A stretch of 63,702 nucleotides of DNA, from assembly GCA_900316685.1 (NCBI GenBank), contig ONDS01000018.1, forward strand, positions 1-63,702, in the 5' to 3' direction. The translations under genes and the position numbers were made by a program. The notes under the pieces were generated by a model. That model searched no databases and was not told the DNA's origin. It worked only from the letters and a program-made list of their open reading frames with translations. Of the stretch, positions 28,558 through 36,537 are shown piece by piece (position 1 is the stretch's first letter; every line of letters starts with the position of its first letter). This stretch comes from an uncultured Prevotellaceae bacterium. GTDB lineage: Bacteria; Bacteroidota; Bacteroidia; Bacteroidales; Bacteroidaceae.

Positions 28558-30462
28558 TTAGATGACACGAACATTATTTCTTACCTCCTCGTCGCTCCAG
28601 TCGCATTTCTGCTTGAAGAGCTCAAAGAGATTCATCTTATTGGCTGCTTCATTGAAACTGCTGTCGCGGAAGACAACACGCACTGGTGAGAGTGCAGCGA
28701 TAGCGTCAATCACCTTTTCCGTGACATGACCATCAAAGCAAGCCACAAGGTCGCCATCATTCACATTGTGTATGGTGCAACCGTCAACTTTTTGCGATGA
28801 TAACGGCAGCGACAACTCAACACCCCAACGGAGCATACAGTCAAAGAGCAGGTCAAGGTCTGTGCGGTCTTCCTTGATGTTATCAAGCAAGCCAGCCAAC
28901 ATGTCCTGCGTGTAGTCCTTCGGGGCAAAAGCCACGTCCTTATAGTTACTGCTTTCGCACTTGAATACACGGAAACCTATATCAAGGTCTTTTGCTTCAG
29001 GATGTTCCTCTTTGATTTTCTTTCCAGCACGACGAATTCGCTCCTTGCCTATCTCACATATGTTCTTGTAGCCAGCCAAATTTGCATCACTATTTAATTC
29101 AACAGGGTCATTAAGTTGAACCATAATGAAATTTCGTGAAAGTCCATCTTCCACATTTAATGCCATCGTTGAATGAGCAGTAGTTGCAGAACCTGAAAAG
29201 AAATCCATCACGATATCATCACTTTTAACATTGCCAAATTTTATAATTCGTGTAACGAAATCTACGGGTTTGGGGTAGTCGAATACTTTCCCATTAAACA
29301 AATCTTTTAAGAGCGCAGCCCCTGTGCTATTAGACACATCGTCAATAATAGTTGTATAAAGTTTAGTTTTGTATTCTCCTTCTTCTGGCTCAAAAATTCT
29401 TTCGTAAGCTACCCATGAACCATTTTTCTTCTTAAACTCAACTAATCCTTTCCCAATATTAGAAGCCATGGTTTCTTTTCCCCATCGCCAACATCCTTCT
29501 TCATTTTCATTAAACATTGGGAAGAATTCATTGCCATCAGGGTCTGTTATAGCGTAAAATAAGTTTGGACGATCAACTCGTCTACTATTTTCCCCCCATT
29601 TACGGAGAAGCTGTAATTTATAATTGCGATTACTTTCATTATCATGAAAAGGATAATGTTCATCCTCTTTAATTTCTTTTCCACTGACAAAAAGTGTTGA
29701 ATCTTTTGCATAACATAGAACGTACTCATGTACAATAGCAAAATAAGTACTATCTTGTCTTCCTCCACTTCCTTTGCGTGTAAATTGTGCTATAAAATTT
29801 GAATATCCAAAAATTTCATCACAAATTTTCCTTAAATTAATAACTTCTCCGTCGTCTATAGATATAAAAATAGCACCGTCTTTTTTTAATAGTGAATGAG
29901 CCACGACTAAACGAGCATACATCATTGAACACCAATCCGAATGAAAACGACCTTCTCCGTCTGTGTTTTTCCAAAATCTATTGCCATTTTCATCTTTTCG
30001 TTTTTCGTTATATTCTTCAATTGAAACAGAATAATCGTCATGATAGACGAAATCTTTCCCTGTATTATATGGCGGGTCAATATATATCATCTTGACCTTG
30101 CCCATATACGAGTTCTGGAGCAGCTTCAGAACTTCGAGGTTATCACCCTCGATATAAAGATTTTGTGTGTTCTCCCAATCCACACTTTCCTCGGGACATG
30201 GGCGCAGCGTCTTATTGATAGGTGCAGCAGCCTCTTGCAGGGCAGCACGTTTGCCCACCCATGTAAAGTCATAGACTTCCGGGGCATCCTCCACTGTTTG
30301 GTCGCCTAAAAGCAGACGAAGTTTATTGAAATCGACTACGCGATGCACCTCACCGTCTTCACCCTTTGCTTCTGTGAAGCATGAAGGAGCAATCTGGTAG
30401 AGTGCATCAAGATTGAGCTGTGCGCCGTTTGGCGTCTGCATGTCAATATGTTTGATGTTCAT
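28558..30462 (-). CDS. Type III DNA methyltransferase, Mod subunit
   Basis: A 634-aa beta-class adenine methyltransferase that gives the type III complex its DNA specificity. DPPY motif IDPPYNTGKDF is at residues 129-132 and the SAM-binding motif DFFSGSATTAHS near residue 420. The stretch about 29090-30080, residues 128-457, is much richer in A+T than the two ends of the gene and includes the target-recognition region between the motifs. This suggests exchange of the specificity domain. A seven-A run at about 29881-29887 is the only homopolymer of note. The gene is divergent from the toxin-antitoxin pair and precedes res. Confidence 0.93.
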   Translation of the reverse strand: MNIKHIDMQTPNGAQLNLDALYQIAPSCFTEAKGEDGEVHRVVDFNKLRLLLGDQTVEDAPEVYDFTWVGKRAALQEAAAPINKTLRPCPEESVDWENTQNLYIEGDNLEVLKLLQNSYMGKVKMIYIDPPYNTGKDFVYHDDYSVSIEEYNEKRKDENGNRFWKNTDGEGRFHSDWCSMMYARLVVAHSLLKKDGAIFISIDDGEVINLRKICDEIFGYSNFIAQFTRKGSGGRQDSTYFAIVHEYVLCYAKDSTLFVSGKEIKEDEHYPFHDNESNRNYKLQLLRKWGENSRRVDRPNLFYAITDPDGNEFFPMFNENEEGCWRWGKETMASNIGKGLVEFKKKNGSWVAYERIFEPEEGEYKTKLYTTIIDDVSNSTGAALLKDLFNGKVFDYPKPVDFVTRIIKFGNVKSDDIVMDFFSGSATTAHSTMALNVEDGLSRNFIMVQLNDPVELNSDANLAGYKNICEIGKERIRRAGKKIKEEHPEAKDLDIGFRVFKCESSNYKDVAFAPKDYTQDMLAGLLDNIKEDRTDLDLLFDCMLRWGVELSLPLSSQKVDGCTIHNVNDGDLVACFDGHVTEKVIDAIAALSPVRVVFRDSSFNEAANKMNLFELFKQKCDWSDEEVRNNVRVI

Positions 30463-30499
30463 TTTTTATGTTTTTTGCTTGTTTATGAATTCTATTTTG

Positions 30500-30507
30500 T
30501 ATTTTTG
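30500..30507 (+). promoter_or_regulatory. Promoter -7 element of the toxin-antitoxin pair
   Basis: TATTTTTG at 30500-30507 with TTTG at 30474-30477, spacing 22 bp, slightly long for the consensus. It lies in the 69-bp divergent gap between mod and the antitoxin gene. Such antitoxins usually repress their own promoter, so the site may also contain an operator. Confidence 0.45.
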
Positions 30508-30531
30508 CACTCAGTAATAAAATATATCACT

Positions 30532-30768
30532 ATGACAGCAATGCAATTGAATGCCGAGATGCTCCGCAACATGAGCATCATAGCAGAAGACGAGAACCTG
30601 CTGAGGCGGGCTGCCAAATATCTGCGTAAATTAGCCGCCGAAAAAGAAGACCCCACCAAATTCTCACGTGAGGATTTCTTCCGCCGCATAGACGAGGCGA
30701 AGAAAGGACCATCGTATGAACTGAAAGAGGGTGAAACTTTAGAGGACCTCATTGAACGCGTGGAATAA
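30532..30768 (+). CDS. Antitoxin of a YoeB-type pair (putative)
   Basis: A 78-aa acidic, helical protein. I infer antitoxin from its place directly ahead of the toxin: the stop TAA and toxin ATG share one base. The N-terminal half (MLRNMSIIAEDENLLRRAAKYLRKLAAEK) may be the DNA-binding/dimer part. The C-terminal half, with FSREDFFRRIDEAKKG and an acidic tail, would wrap the toxin. It is not an obvious Phd/YefM by eye. ATG 30532 fits the promoter; a longer frame from 30448 would start before it. Confidence 0.7.
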   Translation: MTAMQLNAEMLRNMSIIAEDENLLRRAAKYLRKLAAEKEDPTKFSREDFFRRIDEAKKGPSYELKEGETLEDLIERVE

Positions 30769-31043
30769 TGGCATATACCATCAGATACAAGAAACAGGCC
30801 ATTGAAGATGCCAAGAAGCTGAGAGCCGAGGAGCCTAAAGCTTTTCAAAAGCTCCTGAAACTGGAGGCCGAGCTGAGGGAACATCCGCGAACGGGTACAG
30901 GCAAGCCAGAACTGCTCTCCCGCAACCGTGCAGGTGAGTGGAGCCGTCGTATCACCAAGAAACATCGCCTGATTTACGAGATTCACGACACAGAGGTTGT
31001 GGTTCTTGTACTCTCTACATATGGGCATTACGATGACAAATAA
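30768..31043 (+). CDS. YoeB/Txe-type mRNA interferase toxin
   Basis: A 91-aa RelE-superfamily ribosome-dependent endoribonuclease. It matches YoeB in the block GTGKPELLSRNRAGEWSRRI, then KKHRLIYEI, then the C-terminal STYGHYDDK with the catalytic His-Tyr. Length is right. Paired with the overlapping upstream antitoxin. It sits inside a restriction-modification locus on the opposite strand to mod, where it could stabilise the island. Confidence 0.9.
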   Translation: MAYTIRYKKQAIEDAKKLRAEEPKAFQKLLKLEAELREHPRTGTGKPELLSRNRAGEWSRRITKKHRLIYEIHDTEVVVLVLSTYGHYDDK

Positions 31044-31057
31044 TCTTTTTCTCTCCA

Positions 31058-31633
31058 TCATTGCAAACTCTTCAACCTAAGCTGTAACTCTTTCAGTCGC
31101 AGCCTTTTTGCTTTCACATCTTTATTCATTCTTAACTGCTTGTCAAGTTGTGGTTCGCGCCGCATCTTACGTTCCAGTGTCTTCAACTCGCTCTCAGCAT
31201 CGGTTATCTGCTTTCTGAGTGCCACAATGTCAGCCATGGCGCCAGCCTTGTGCTCACCGATGCCCGATACCTGCGCCACGAAGTTGTCATAGATACGCGG
31301 CAATGACTGTCCTTGAACGGTAAGTTCAAGGTCGGCCATTGGCACCCATGGCGAAGCAAACGCCTGTCGTATGCGGAACTTCGTGCGCTCACGATTCAGC
31401 TTTGGGATGTAGAACTCCCGCTTCTGCTTTTTTGCCCGTTCCTTGTTGAATGTGGGGGAAGTGAATATGAACCGCAACTCGTCAACCTGCTCCAGCTCCC
31501 TCTGCAACGCTTCGAAAGCATAGATAGAGAAAGACGCAGCAGCCATTGAAACCTTTGAGCCGTTACGTAGCGTCTCTCTGAGGTCGTCGATAACCCTTTG
31601 GGTGATGTTGTCGAATTGTTTCGGTAGTTCCAT
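31058..31633 (-). pseudogene. Deletion chimera: SNF2-type helicase N-terminus fused to DUF4391 C-terminus
   Basis: An open frame of 191 aa built from two unrelated ends. Residues 1-83 (MELPKQFDNITQRVIDDL through REFYIPKLN) match the start of the roughly 1000-aa PLD/SNF2 helicases that accompany type III loci in Bacteroidetes. Residues about 86-191 (SPWVPMADLELTVQGQSL, then a coiled-coil tail with two arginine/lysine-rich helices) match the end of DUF4391 proteins, normally the next gene in such loci. An in-frame deletion with its junction near 31370-31390 would explain this. The frame extends upstream to 31693, but family starts support 31633. The order helicase-DUF4391-mod-res fits the ancestral operon. 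Any residual function is unknown. Confidence 0.65.
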
Positions 31634-32129
31634 GACGGCAGGGTTGGATTGCGGGAGGCGCCATACCGTCTGTCGTCCTTCATGCCGGAACACAAAAAAC
31701 GCGGGCCCACATGTCTGTCCGTCTGCTAATTGAGGCCCTGAGAAGCCCTTACAGGAGAACGTTCAGAATGTCTGCCCACGTCGTATGATGGAGGTATCCG
31801 GAAAGTGTGCGTGAGGATATGACATACCCTCGCAGCACACCCCGGGACACGCTACACAGCATACCCGTAGCAGCCATCTTTACATTGTCCTAAGCCTGCA
31901 ATTTGAATTTCTCAGGTTCCAATTAGCCTTAGACAAGCATCGATGACGCTTTTTCCAAAAAGTAATGTCAATAATGACCCTGCAAATATAAACAAAAAAA
32001 ACGACAACCCACTCTTTTGGGCAAAAGAAATGAAAAAAGGCTTAAATATCGAAATAACGAAAATACAAAATGACGTTATAACGTGATAACGAAATAACGT
32101 GATAACGAAATGACGAAAAATGCCCTCTC
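31634..32129. other. Gap with no gene; decayed DNA and an 8-bp repeat tract
   Basis: 31640-31910 has no convincing reading frame on either strand; it may be further remnant of the damaged operon. 31911-32040 is plain A+T-rich DNA. 32045-32118 is a TAACG-type 8-bp tract (GATAACGA/AATAACGT units), in the opposite orientation to the tracts bordering the island. Confidence 0.5.
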
Positions 32130-32870
32130 CTATTTGACGTTCCTCGTTCCATGGCACTCGGGATATGCCGAACAGCTCCAGAATTCCTTGCCGGAGTTCA
32201 TCCCTTTCTTTGCCATCCGCTTAATCATGGGCTTACCGCATAACGGACAGGAAGGAGAATCTGCTTGTCGGTTTTCTTCAGTCCGGTAGGCCAGTCGCTC
32301 AGCAGTCAACGCCTCGGTGAAGCCGCCCTCCTCGCGGAATGCCGCCAGTTGTTTCTCTATCTGTCTGTTGATCATCATCACCAGACGGTTACACAAAACG
32401 AGGATGCAGTTGGCCACCACCATGGAGTCGCCGGACCGCAGCCAAACATCAAAGTGATGTTTCTGCGCCAGGATATGCTTGCTGCTTTCGTATTGCACAT
32501 CATCCTTATATGTGGGTTTGTCCAACATGATGCCAGCCACCTGTAAATAATCGGTTGATTTTGAGGACCATGGAATCTGTTCATGTCGAAGCAACCAGTT
32601 GAGGTAATCATTGGCCAATTCGGAAAGGGTGGCACGGGCCACATCGGTCAGTTTCATCTCCGTTTCCCTTGAAGTGGAATGTCGCGAGTTGCCTTCGGCG
32701 ATGTTGGAAGGCGCCGAGCGGGCTGCTTGTGTCATCTGGTCGTACAGCCGTCCACAAGGATCATTATTGCGATTGAGAAATCGCGCACAAAAATCCTGCG
32801 TAGCCAATTGAATGACATTGGCGAGAATCCATGTGTCAAGCCAATAGTATCCGAATCGCGAGATTTTCAT
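32130..32870 (-). CDS. Four-helix-bundle suffix protein with C-terminal topoisomerase-type zinc finger
   Basis: A 246-aa cytoplasmic protein. Residues 1-190 resemble the S23/Avd-like four-helix-bundle family. DQMTQAARSAPSNIAEGNSR is the hallmark. A long insertion lies around residues 95-140. The C-terminal 40 residues carry a zinc ribbon of the topoisomerase I type (CPLCGKPM, then FWSCSAYPECHG). Proteins with this pairing occur in Bacteroidetes without known function. The zinc ribbon suggests nucleic-acid binding. ATG 32870 has the conserved start. No reverse transcriptase is present, so no diversity-generating retroelement is implied. Confidence 0.8.
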   Translation of the reverse strand: MKISRFGYYWLDTWILANVIQLATQDFCARFLNRNNDPCGRLYDQMTQAARSAPSNIAEGNSRHSTSRETEMKLTDVARATLSELANDYLNWLLRHEQIPWSSKSTDYLQVAGIMLDKPTYKDDVQYESSKHILAQKHHFDVWLRSGDSMVVANCILVLCNRLVMMINRQIEKQLAAFREEGGFTEALTAERLAYRTEENRQADSPSCPLCGKPMIKRMAKKGMNSGKEFWSCSAYPECHGTRNVK

Positions 32871-32893
32871 AGTTTTTTTGTTAATAATTTTTT

Positions 32894-33000
32894 TCGTTAT
32901 TACGTTATTACGTTATGACGTTATTACGGGGTGCCGTTATTACGGGGTGTCGTTATAACGTTATGACGTTATTACGTTATTACGTTATTACGATGTTCTA
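32894..33000. repeat. 8-bp ACGTTATT tract at the right edge of the restriction island
   Basis: CGTTATTA units in plus orientation with embedded CGGGGTGCCG and CGGGGTGTCG, like the left-edge tract at 25388-25480. The last units encode the C-terminal residues RNNVIT and stop codon of the phosphoglycolate phosphatase gene on the minus strand. Confidence 0.8.
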
Positions 33001-33670
33001 ATATTTCCTCCGGCGAGGAGATGAGGGTGGTGGCGCCATGGTCGAGGAGGAACTGTGGCGAACGGAATCCCCAGGTGACACTGATGCAGGGCAGGCTGGC
33101 GTTGCGCGCTGTCATGATATCCGTGTCGCTGTCGCCCACATAGACGCAATCGTCGGGTGCGACATCCAGCAGCCGCATCACCTCCAGCACCGTATCGGGA
33201 GCCGGTTTGCGGCGTATGCCCTCGCGTTCACCGATAGCCACATCGATAAGCCCAGGGAAATAATGGTCGCACAGCTGTTTGGTGGCCCCGTCGAACTTGT
33301 TGCTGACCACGGCTATCTTCTTACCCATGCCACGCAGTCGGCCCAACATCGCGACGATGCCCGGATAGGGCGCCGTATGGTCCTGTCCATGACGGAGGTA
33401 ATGCTCCCGGAATGTTTGCAGGATCCTTTCGAAATCGGGATGGGCCTCACCCTGGGGCACCGCCCGCCGCATGAGCATGCGCACCCCGTCGCCCACAAAC
33501 ATCCTTACCTCGTCGAGGGTATGTGTGGGCAAAGCAAAGGAAGCCAGCGCGAAGTTACAACTGGCGGCCAGGTCGTCGAGCGTATTGAGCAGTGTGCCAT
33601 CGAGGTCGAAGATATACGTCTTGAGGTTATCCTTAGTCTTCAACCCGTTTATCGTCTTACAATCGTTCAT
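32972..33670 (-). CDS. gph: HAD-family phosphoglycolate phosphatase
   Basis: A 232-aa hydrolase with the HAD motifs in order: FDLDGTLLNTLDD, VVSNK, a lysine in RRKPAPDTV and GDSDTDIMTARNA. It probably removes phosphate from 2-phosphoglycolate, produced in DNA repair or metabolism. Substrate is family-based. The start overlaps the malQ stop by 4 nt. The six C-terminal residues RNNVIT and the stop are encoded by repeat DNA, so the ancestral end is missing or replaced. Catalytic parts are complete. Confidence 0.88.
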   Translation of the reverse strand: MNDCKTINGLKTKDNLKTYIFDLDGTLLNTLDDLAASCNFALASFALPTHTLDEVRMFVGDGVRMLMRRAVPQGEAHPDFERILQTFREHYLRHGQDHTAPYPGIVAMLGRLRGMGKKIAVVSNKFDGATKQLCDHYFPGLIDVAIGEREGIRRKPAPDTVLEVMRLLDVAPDDCVYVGDSDTDIMTARNASLPCISVTWGFRSPQFLLDHGATTLISSPEEILEHRNNVIT

Positions 33671-36375
33671 CTCCCGCTCCTTGTGACCATGGTTCTTATC
33701 TTCCTGTTGAACGGTTCGGCCTGCAAGAGGTCGTCGACCGACAACTCCATCCTATATTTCCATTGGTTGTAGGGGTCGTAAGGAGCATTCACCCGCTCGT
33801 CGGCGGCATCCTTCGCACGGTACTGGCCATCGATAGCCAACCAGTCCTGTACGGGCAACACACAGAGCATCGACGGTCCATAGAGGTGACGCGCCACGAT
33901 TTCCTCCGCCAGATGGGCAGGCAGGTGCTTGGGTGCCTTGCCCTGCTTTTGCAGCATGGTGGCGAAGTAACGCTGCGTGCGCCCCGCATTCTCCTCCCAC
34001 CAAAGGCGCAAGGTAGGCATATCGTGGGTGGAGGTGGTGGAAAGGCTCAGGTAGGGAGAGGCCTCGATGTGGGCGAATTCGCCGTCATACTTATGGGGCA
34101 ACGACTGCATCACCATCATGAGTATGCGCAGTCGGTCGAGCACATCCTCGTAGCCGTCGGGCATGGCACCGATATTCTCCGCACAGAGCAACATCCTCGT
34201 CTGGGCGAACACCTCGCCCACCTTCTTTTTGGCCATATATTGCCAGAACTCACGATGCCGTTCGAAGAAGAAATTGTTGTACAGCCGCATATACGCATCC
34301 TTCTCCTCTGCGGAGAGCGCCTCATACACCGGTTCACGATAAGCCATGATACGCGGATGATACATGCCGGTATGCTCGTCGTCCTCCACGAAGAGCACAT
34401 TGGCCAACAAACGGTACAGTCCATCCCTGATCCACACACTGTTTTCATCATTTCTGGAGCCGAAGAGGTTGCGCACCTTCACCTGCGTGTCCACCTCTTG
34501 CTTCAGGGCGTAGAAGCCATAGGGCAACTTGTCGAGGTATTGTTTGCGGACATAATCGGCGTGCAATCCGAAAAACTTGTCAATCACCCCGTCGTTGATG
34601 AAAGGTCGTGTGAACAGTTGCTTGCGGAAAGGAAGACCGTACTGCCCTATCTCTTCCTCGCTCATGGGCAGCGCCGGCGCGAAATGTCCCAAGTTGGCGT
34701 TCACGGCATGTGCTGGAATCTGCCAGATGCGGAACCATCCCGCCATGTGGTCGATGCGCAGCAGGTCGAAGTATTGCTCCATCTGTCGCAACCTATGGTG
34801 GAACCACTCCACGATATTCTGTTCACCCACCTTCTCGTCCGTCGTCCACCGAAATGCCGGGAAGCCCCAGTTCTGTCCGTTGGGATGGTCGTTGTCGGGC
34901 AAGGTGCCCACCTGCATTTGACGGTTGAACAGATGAGGCGCTTTCCACACCTCCACGCTGTCGTGATAGATGCCGATAGGCAGGTCGCCCATGATGGCTA
35001 CTCCCTTGTCATGGGCGTAATCGGTCACTCGGCGGAGTTGCTCATGCAGCAGGAACTGCACACAACAGATTTTCCCGAACGCCTCATGTTCCTCGTCGAG
35101 CAACCGCCCCACCTTCTCCCGTGAATACACCGCATAGTCGCCCCAGTCGGTGAAGCGGGCGGTATGGAAGCGGTCGCGCAGGATGGAGAAGGCGGCATAG
35201 GGATGGAGCCACTCCTTGTTGTCGCGTTCGAAGGCGCGGAACCGCTCTCCTTCGAGGATGGTGCGCCCCATCATCCTGAACAGTTCGTCGACATAAGCGC
35301 CCTTCACCTTTTGCACCGCCGGATAATCGGTATACGCCAGGGCATTCAGTTCGCGTCGTTTGCGTGCGAAGGCATGGGCCTGTTCCTCATCGTCGAGGGG
35401 CGGTAGGGCCGACAAATCGAGATATTGCGGATGGAGCGCGAACACCGATACGGCATTGTAGGGATGGGAATCGCTCCATCCATAGGTGGCGGTGGTGTCC
35501 CATACGGGCAGCAACTGGATGATTTTCAGGCCTACCTGCTGCGCCCAGTCCACCAGACGGTAGAGGTCGCCGAAGTCGCCCACGCCGAACGAACGGTCCG
35601 AACGGAGCGAGAACACGGGCACTGCCACACCCGCCCCCTTCCATGCGTCGCCGCTGATGCGCAGGCTGCCGCCGTAAAGCACGTTCACCGTGCCCTCCTC
35701 CTCGCGCAGGTTGTCGAGGATGCGGTTGTCGCCGTCCTCCCATTGGCTCACATTCTTCGTATCGTCGTCGACCACCACGTATTTATACTCCATCGGCCAA
35801 CGGAAATTGTCACTGTTCACCGTCAGCATCCAGTCGCCGTCGCCGATGGGGTGCATCTTGAGATAACGAGCCGGGTTCCAATCGCCGAGAGAGGGGTGGC
35901 TTCCGAGGATGGCCACCGACTGACGGTCCTTGACCTGCGGTGCCGACACGCGGAAGAGCAAGGTCTTACGGAAGAGCGGCATCTTGGCCGCCTCGACGCC
36001 ATGGAGAGCCGGCAGGTGAGCCGTGACACGCACCGCCGGCGAGTAAAGATGTTCATGCAGGGGAGTGTCACGCCATTGGTCGTAGAACACGTAATTCTGT
36101 GAACTGTCATAGGCGAACAGCCGAGGCACCTTGTTCCACTCCACCCGCAAGACCTGCTGGTCGGCATCCACCAACTGATAGACGTACTCCACCGACAGGA
36201 TGGAGCGTTGCCGCGACTCCATGACCGATGTTTCCAATGTCCACAACGCACCGTCTTCCGTATTCAAGGGCAACCGGTAGTAACGGCTTTTCCCATCGGA
36301 AATGTGATAAACCACTGCCACTTCGATGTGTTGTCCCCACAGCGTGGCATAATGTATGTTGAATGATATTTTCAT
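33667..36375 (-). CDS. malQ: 4-alpha-glucanotransferase with two starch-binding modules
   Basis: A 902-aa amylomaltase of the DPE2-like type. Two N-terminal CBM20-like modules (residues about 1-115 and 130-235, the second with ILGSHPSLGDWNPARYL) bind alpha-glucans. A GH77 catalytic domain follows, with nucleophile aspartate in LLRIDHMAGWFRIW, acid/base glutamate in LLCAENIGAMP and STTSTHDMPTLRLWW. It has no signal peptide, so it acts on cytoplasmic glycogen or imported maltodextrins. It heads a two-gene unit with the overlapping gph. Confidence 0.93.
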   Translation of the reverse strand: MKISFNIHYATLWGQHIEVAVVYHISDGKSRYYRLPLNTEDGALWTLETSVMESRQRSILSVEYVYQLVDADQQVLRVEWNKVPRLFAYDSSQNYVFYDQWRDTPLHEHLYSPAVRVTAHLPALHGVEAAKMPLFRKTLLFRVSAPQVKDRQSVAILGSHPSLGDWNPARYLKMHPIGDGDWMLTVNSDNFRWPMEYKYVVVDDDTKNVSQWEDGDNRILDNLREEEGTVNVLYGGSLRISGDAWKGAGVAVPVFSLRSDRSFGVGDFGDLYRLVDWAQQVGLKIIQLLPVWDTTATYGWSDSHPYNAVSVFALHPQYLDLSALPPLDDEEQAHAFARKRRELNALAYTDYPAVQKVKGAYVDELFRMMGRTILEGERFRAFERDNKEWLHPYAAFSILRDRFHTARFTDWGDYAVYSREKVGRLLDEEHEAFGKICCVQFLLHEQLRRVTDYAHDKGVAIMGDLPIGIYHDSVEVWKAPHLFNRQMQVGTLPDNDHPNGQNWGFPAFRWTTDEKVGEQNIVEWFHHRLRQMEQYFDLLRIDHMAGWFRIWQIPAHAVNANLGHFAPALPMSEEEIGQYGLPFRKQLFTRPFINDGVIDKFFGLHADYVRKQYLDKLPYGFYALKQEVDTQVKVRNLFGSRNDENSVWIRDGLYRLLANVLFVEDDEHTGMYHPRIMAYREPVYEALSAEEKDAYMRLYNNFFFERHREFWQYMAKKKVGEVFAQTRMLLCAENIGAMPDGYEDVLDRLRILMMVMQSLPHKYDGEFAHIEASPYLSLSTTSTHDMPTLRLWWEENAGRTQRYFATMLQKQGKAPKHLPAHLAEEIVARHLYGPSMLCVLPVQDWLAIDGQYRAKDAADERVNAPYDPYNQWKYRMELSVDDLLQAEPFNRKIRTMVTRSGR

Positions 36376-36394
36376 GATTCTATTTTTTTTAGAA

Positions 36395-36537
36395 GTTTGA
36401 AGAAGAAGTTAGAAGAAGATAGATGAAGATAAAAGACAATAGTCCAGTACCCGCCATCGTTATGGGGAGAAAGCTGTTGTCCTTTATCTCCCTATATCTC
36501 CCTTTATCTTCCTTTATCTCCCTTTATCTCCATAAAA
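36395..36537. repeat. Composite intergenic repeat (copy 2, plus orientation)
   Basis: Contains GAAGTTAGAAGAAGAT, the core GATAAAAGACAATAGTCC (36428-36445), CCATCGTTATGGGGA, TTGTCCTTTATCT, then five TCCCTTTATC/TTCCTTTATC units to 36530. It matches, in order, the reverse complement of 8592-8745. It lies between the convergent-side ends of malQ (start) and sbcC (stop). No gene. Confidence 0.75.

Noticed and set aside
32130-32870. Avd accessory protein of a diversity-generating retroelement
   Set aside because: No reverse transcriptase or template/variable repeats are visible in the window.
33763-35124. 453-aa open frame antisense to malQ
   Set aside because: Shadow of the GH77 gene, with the same compositional artefact.
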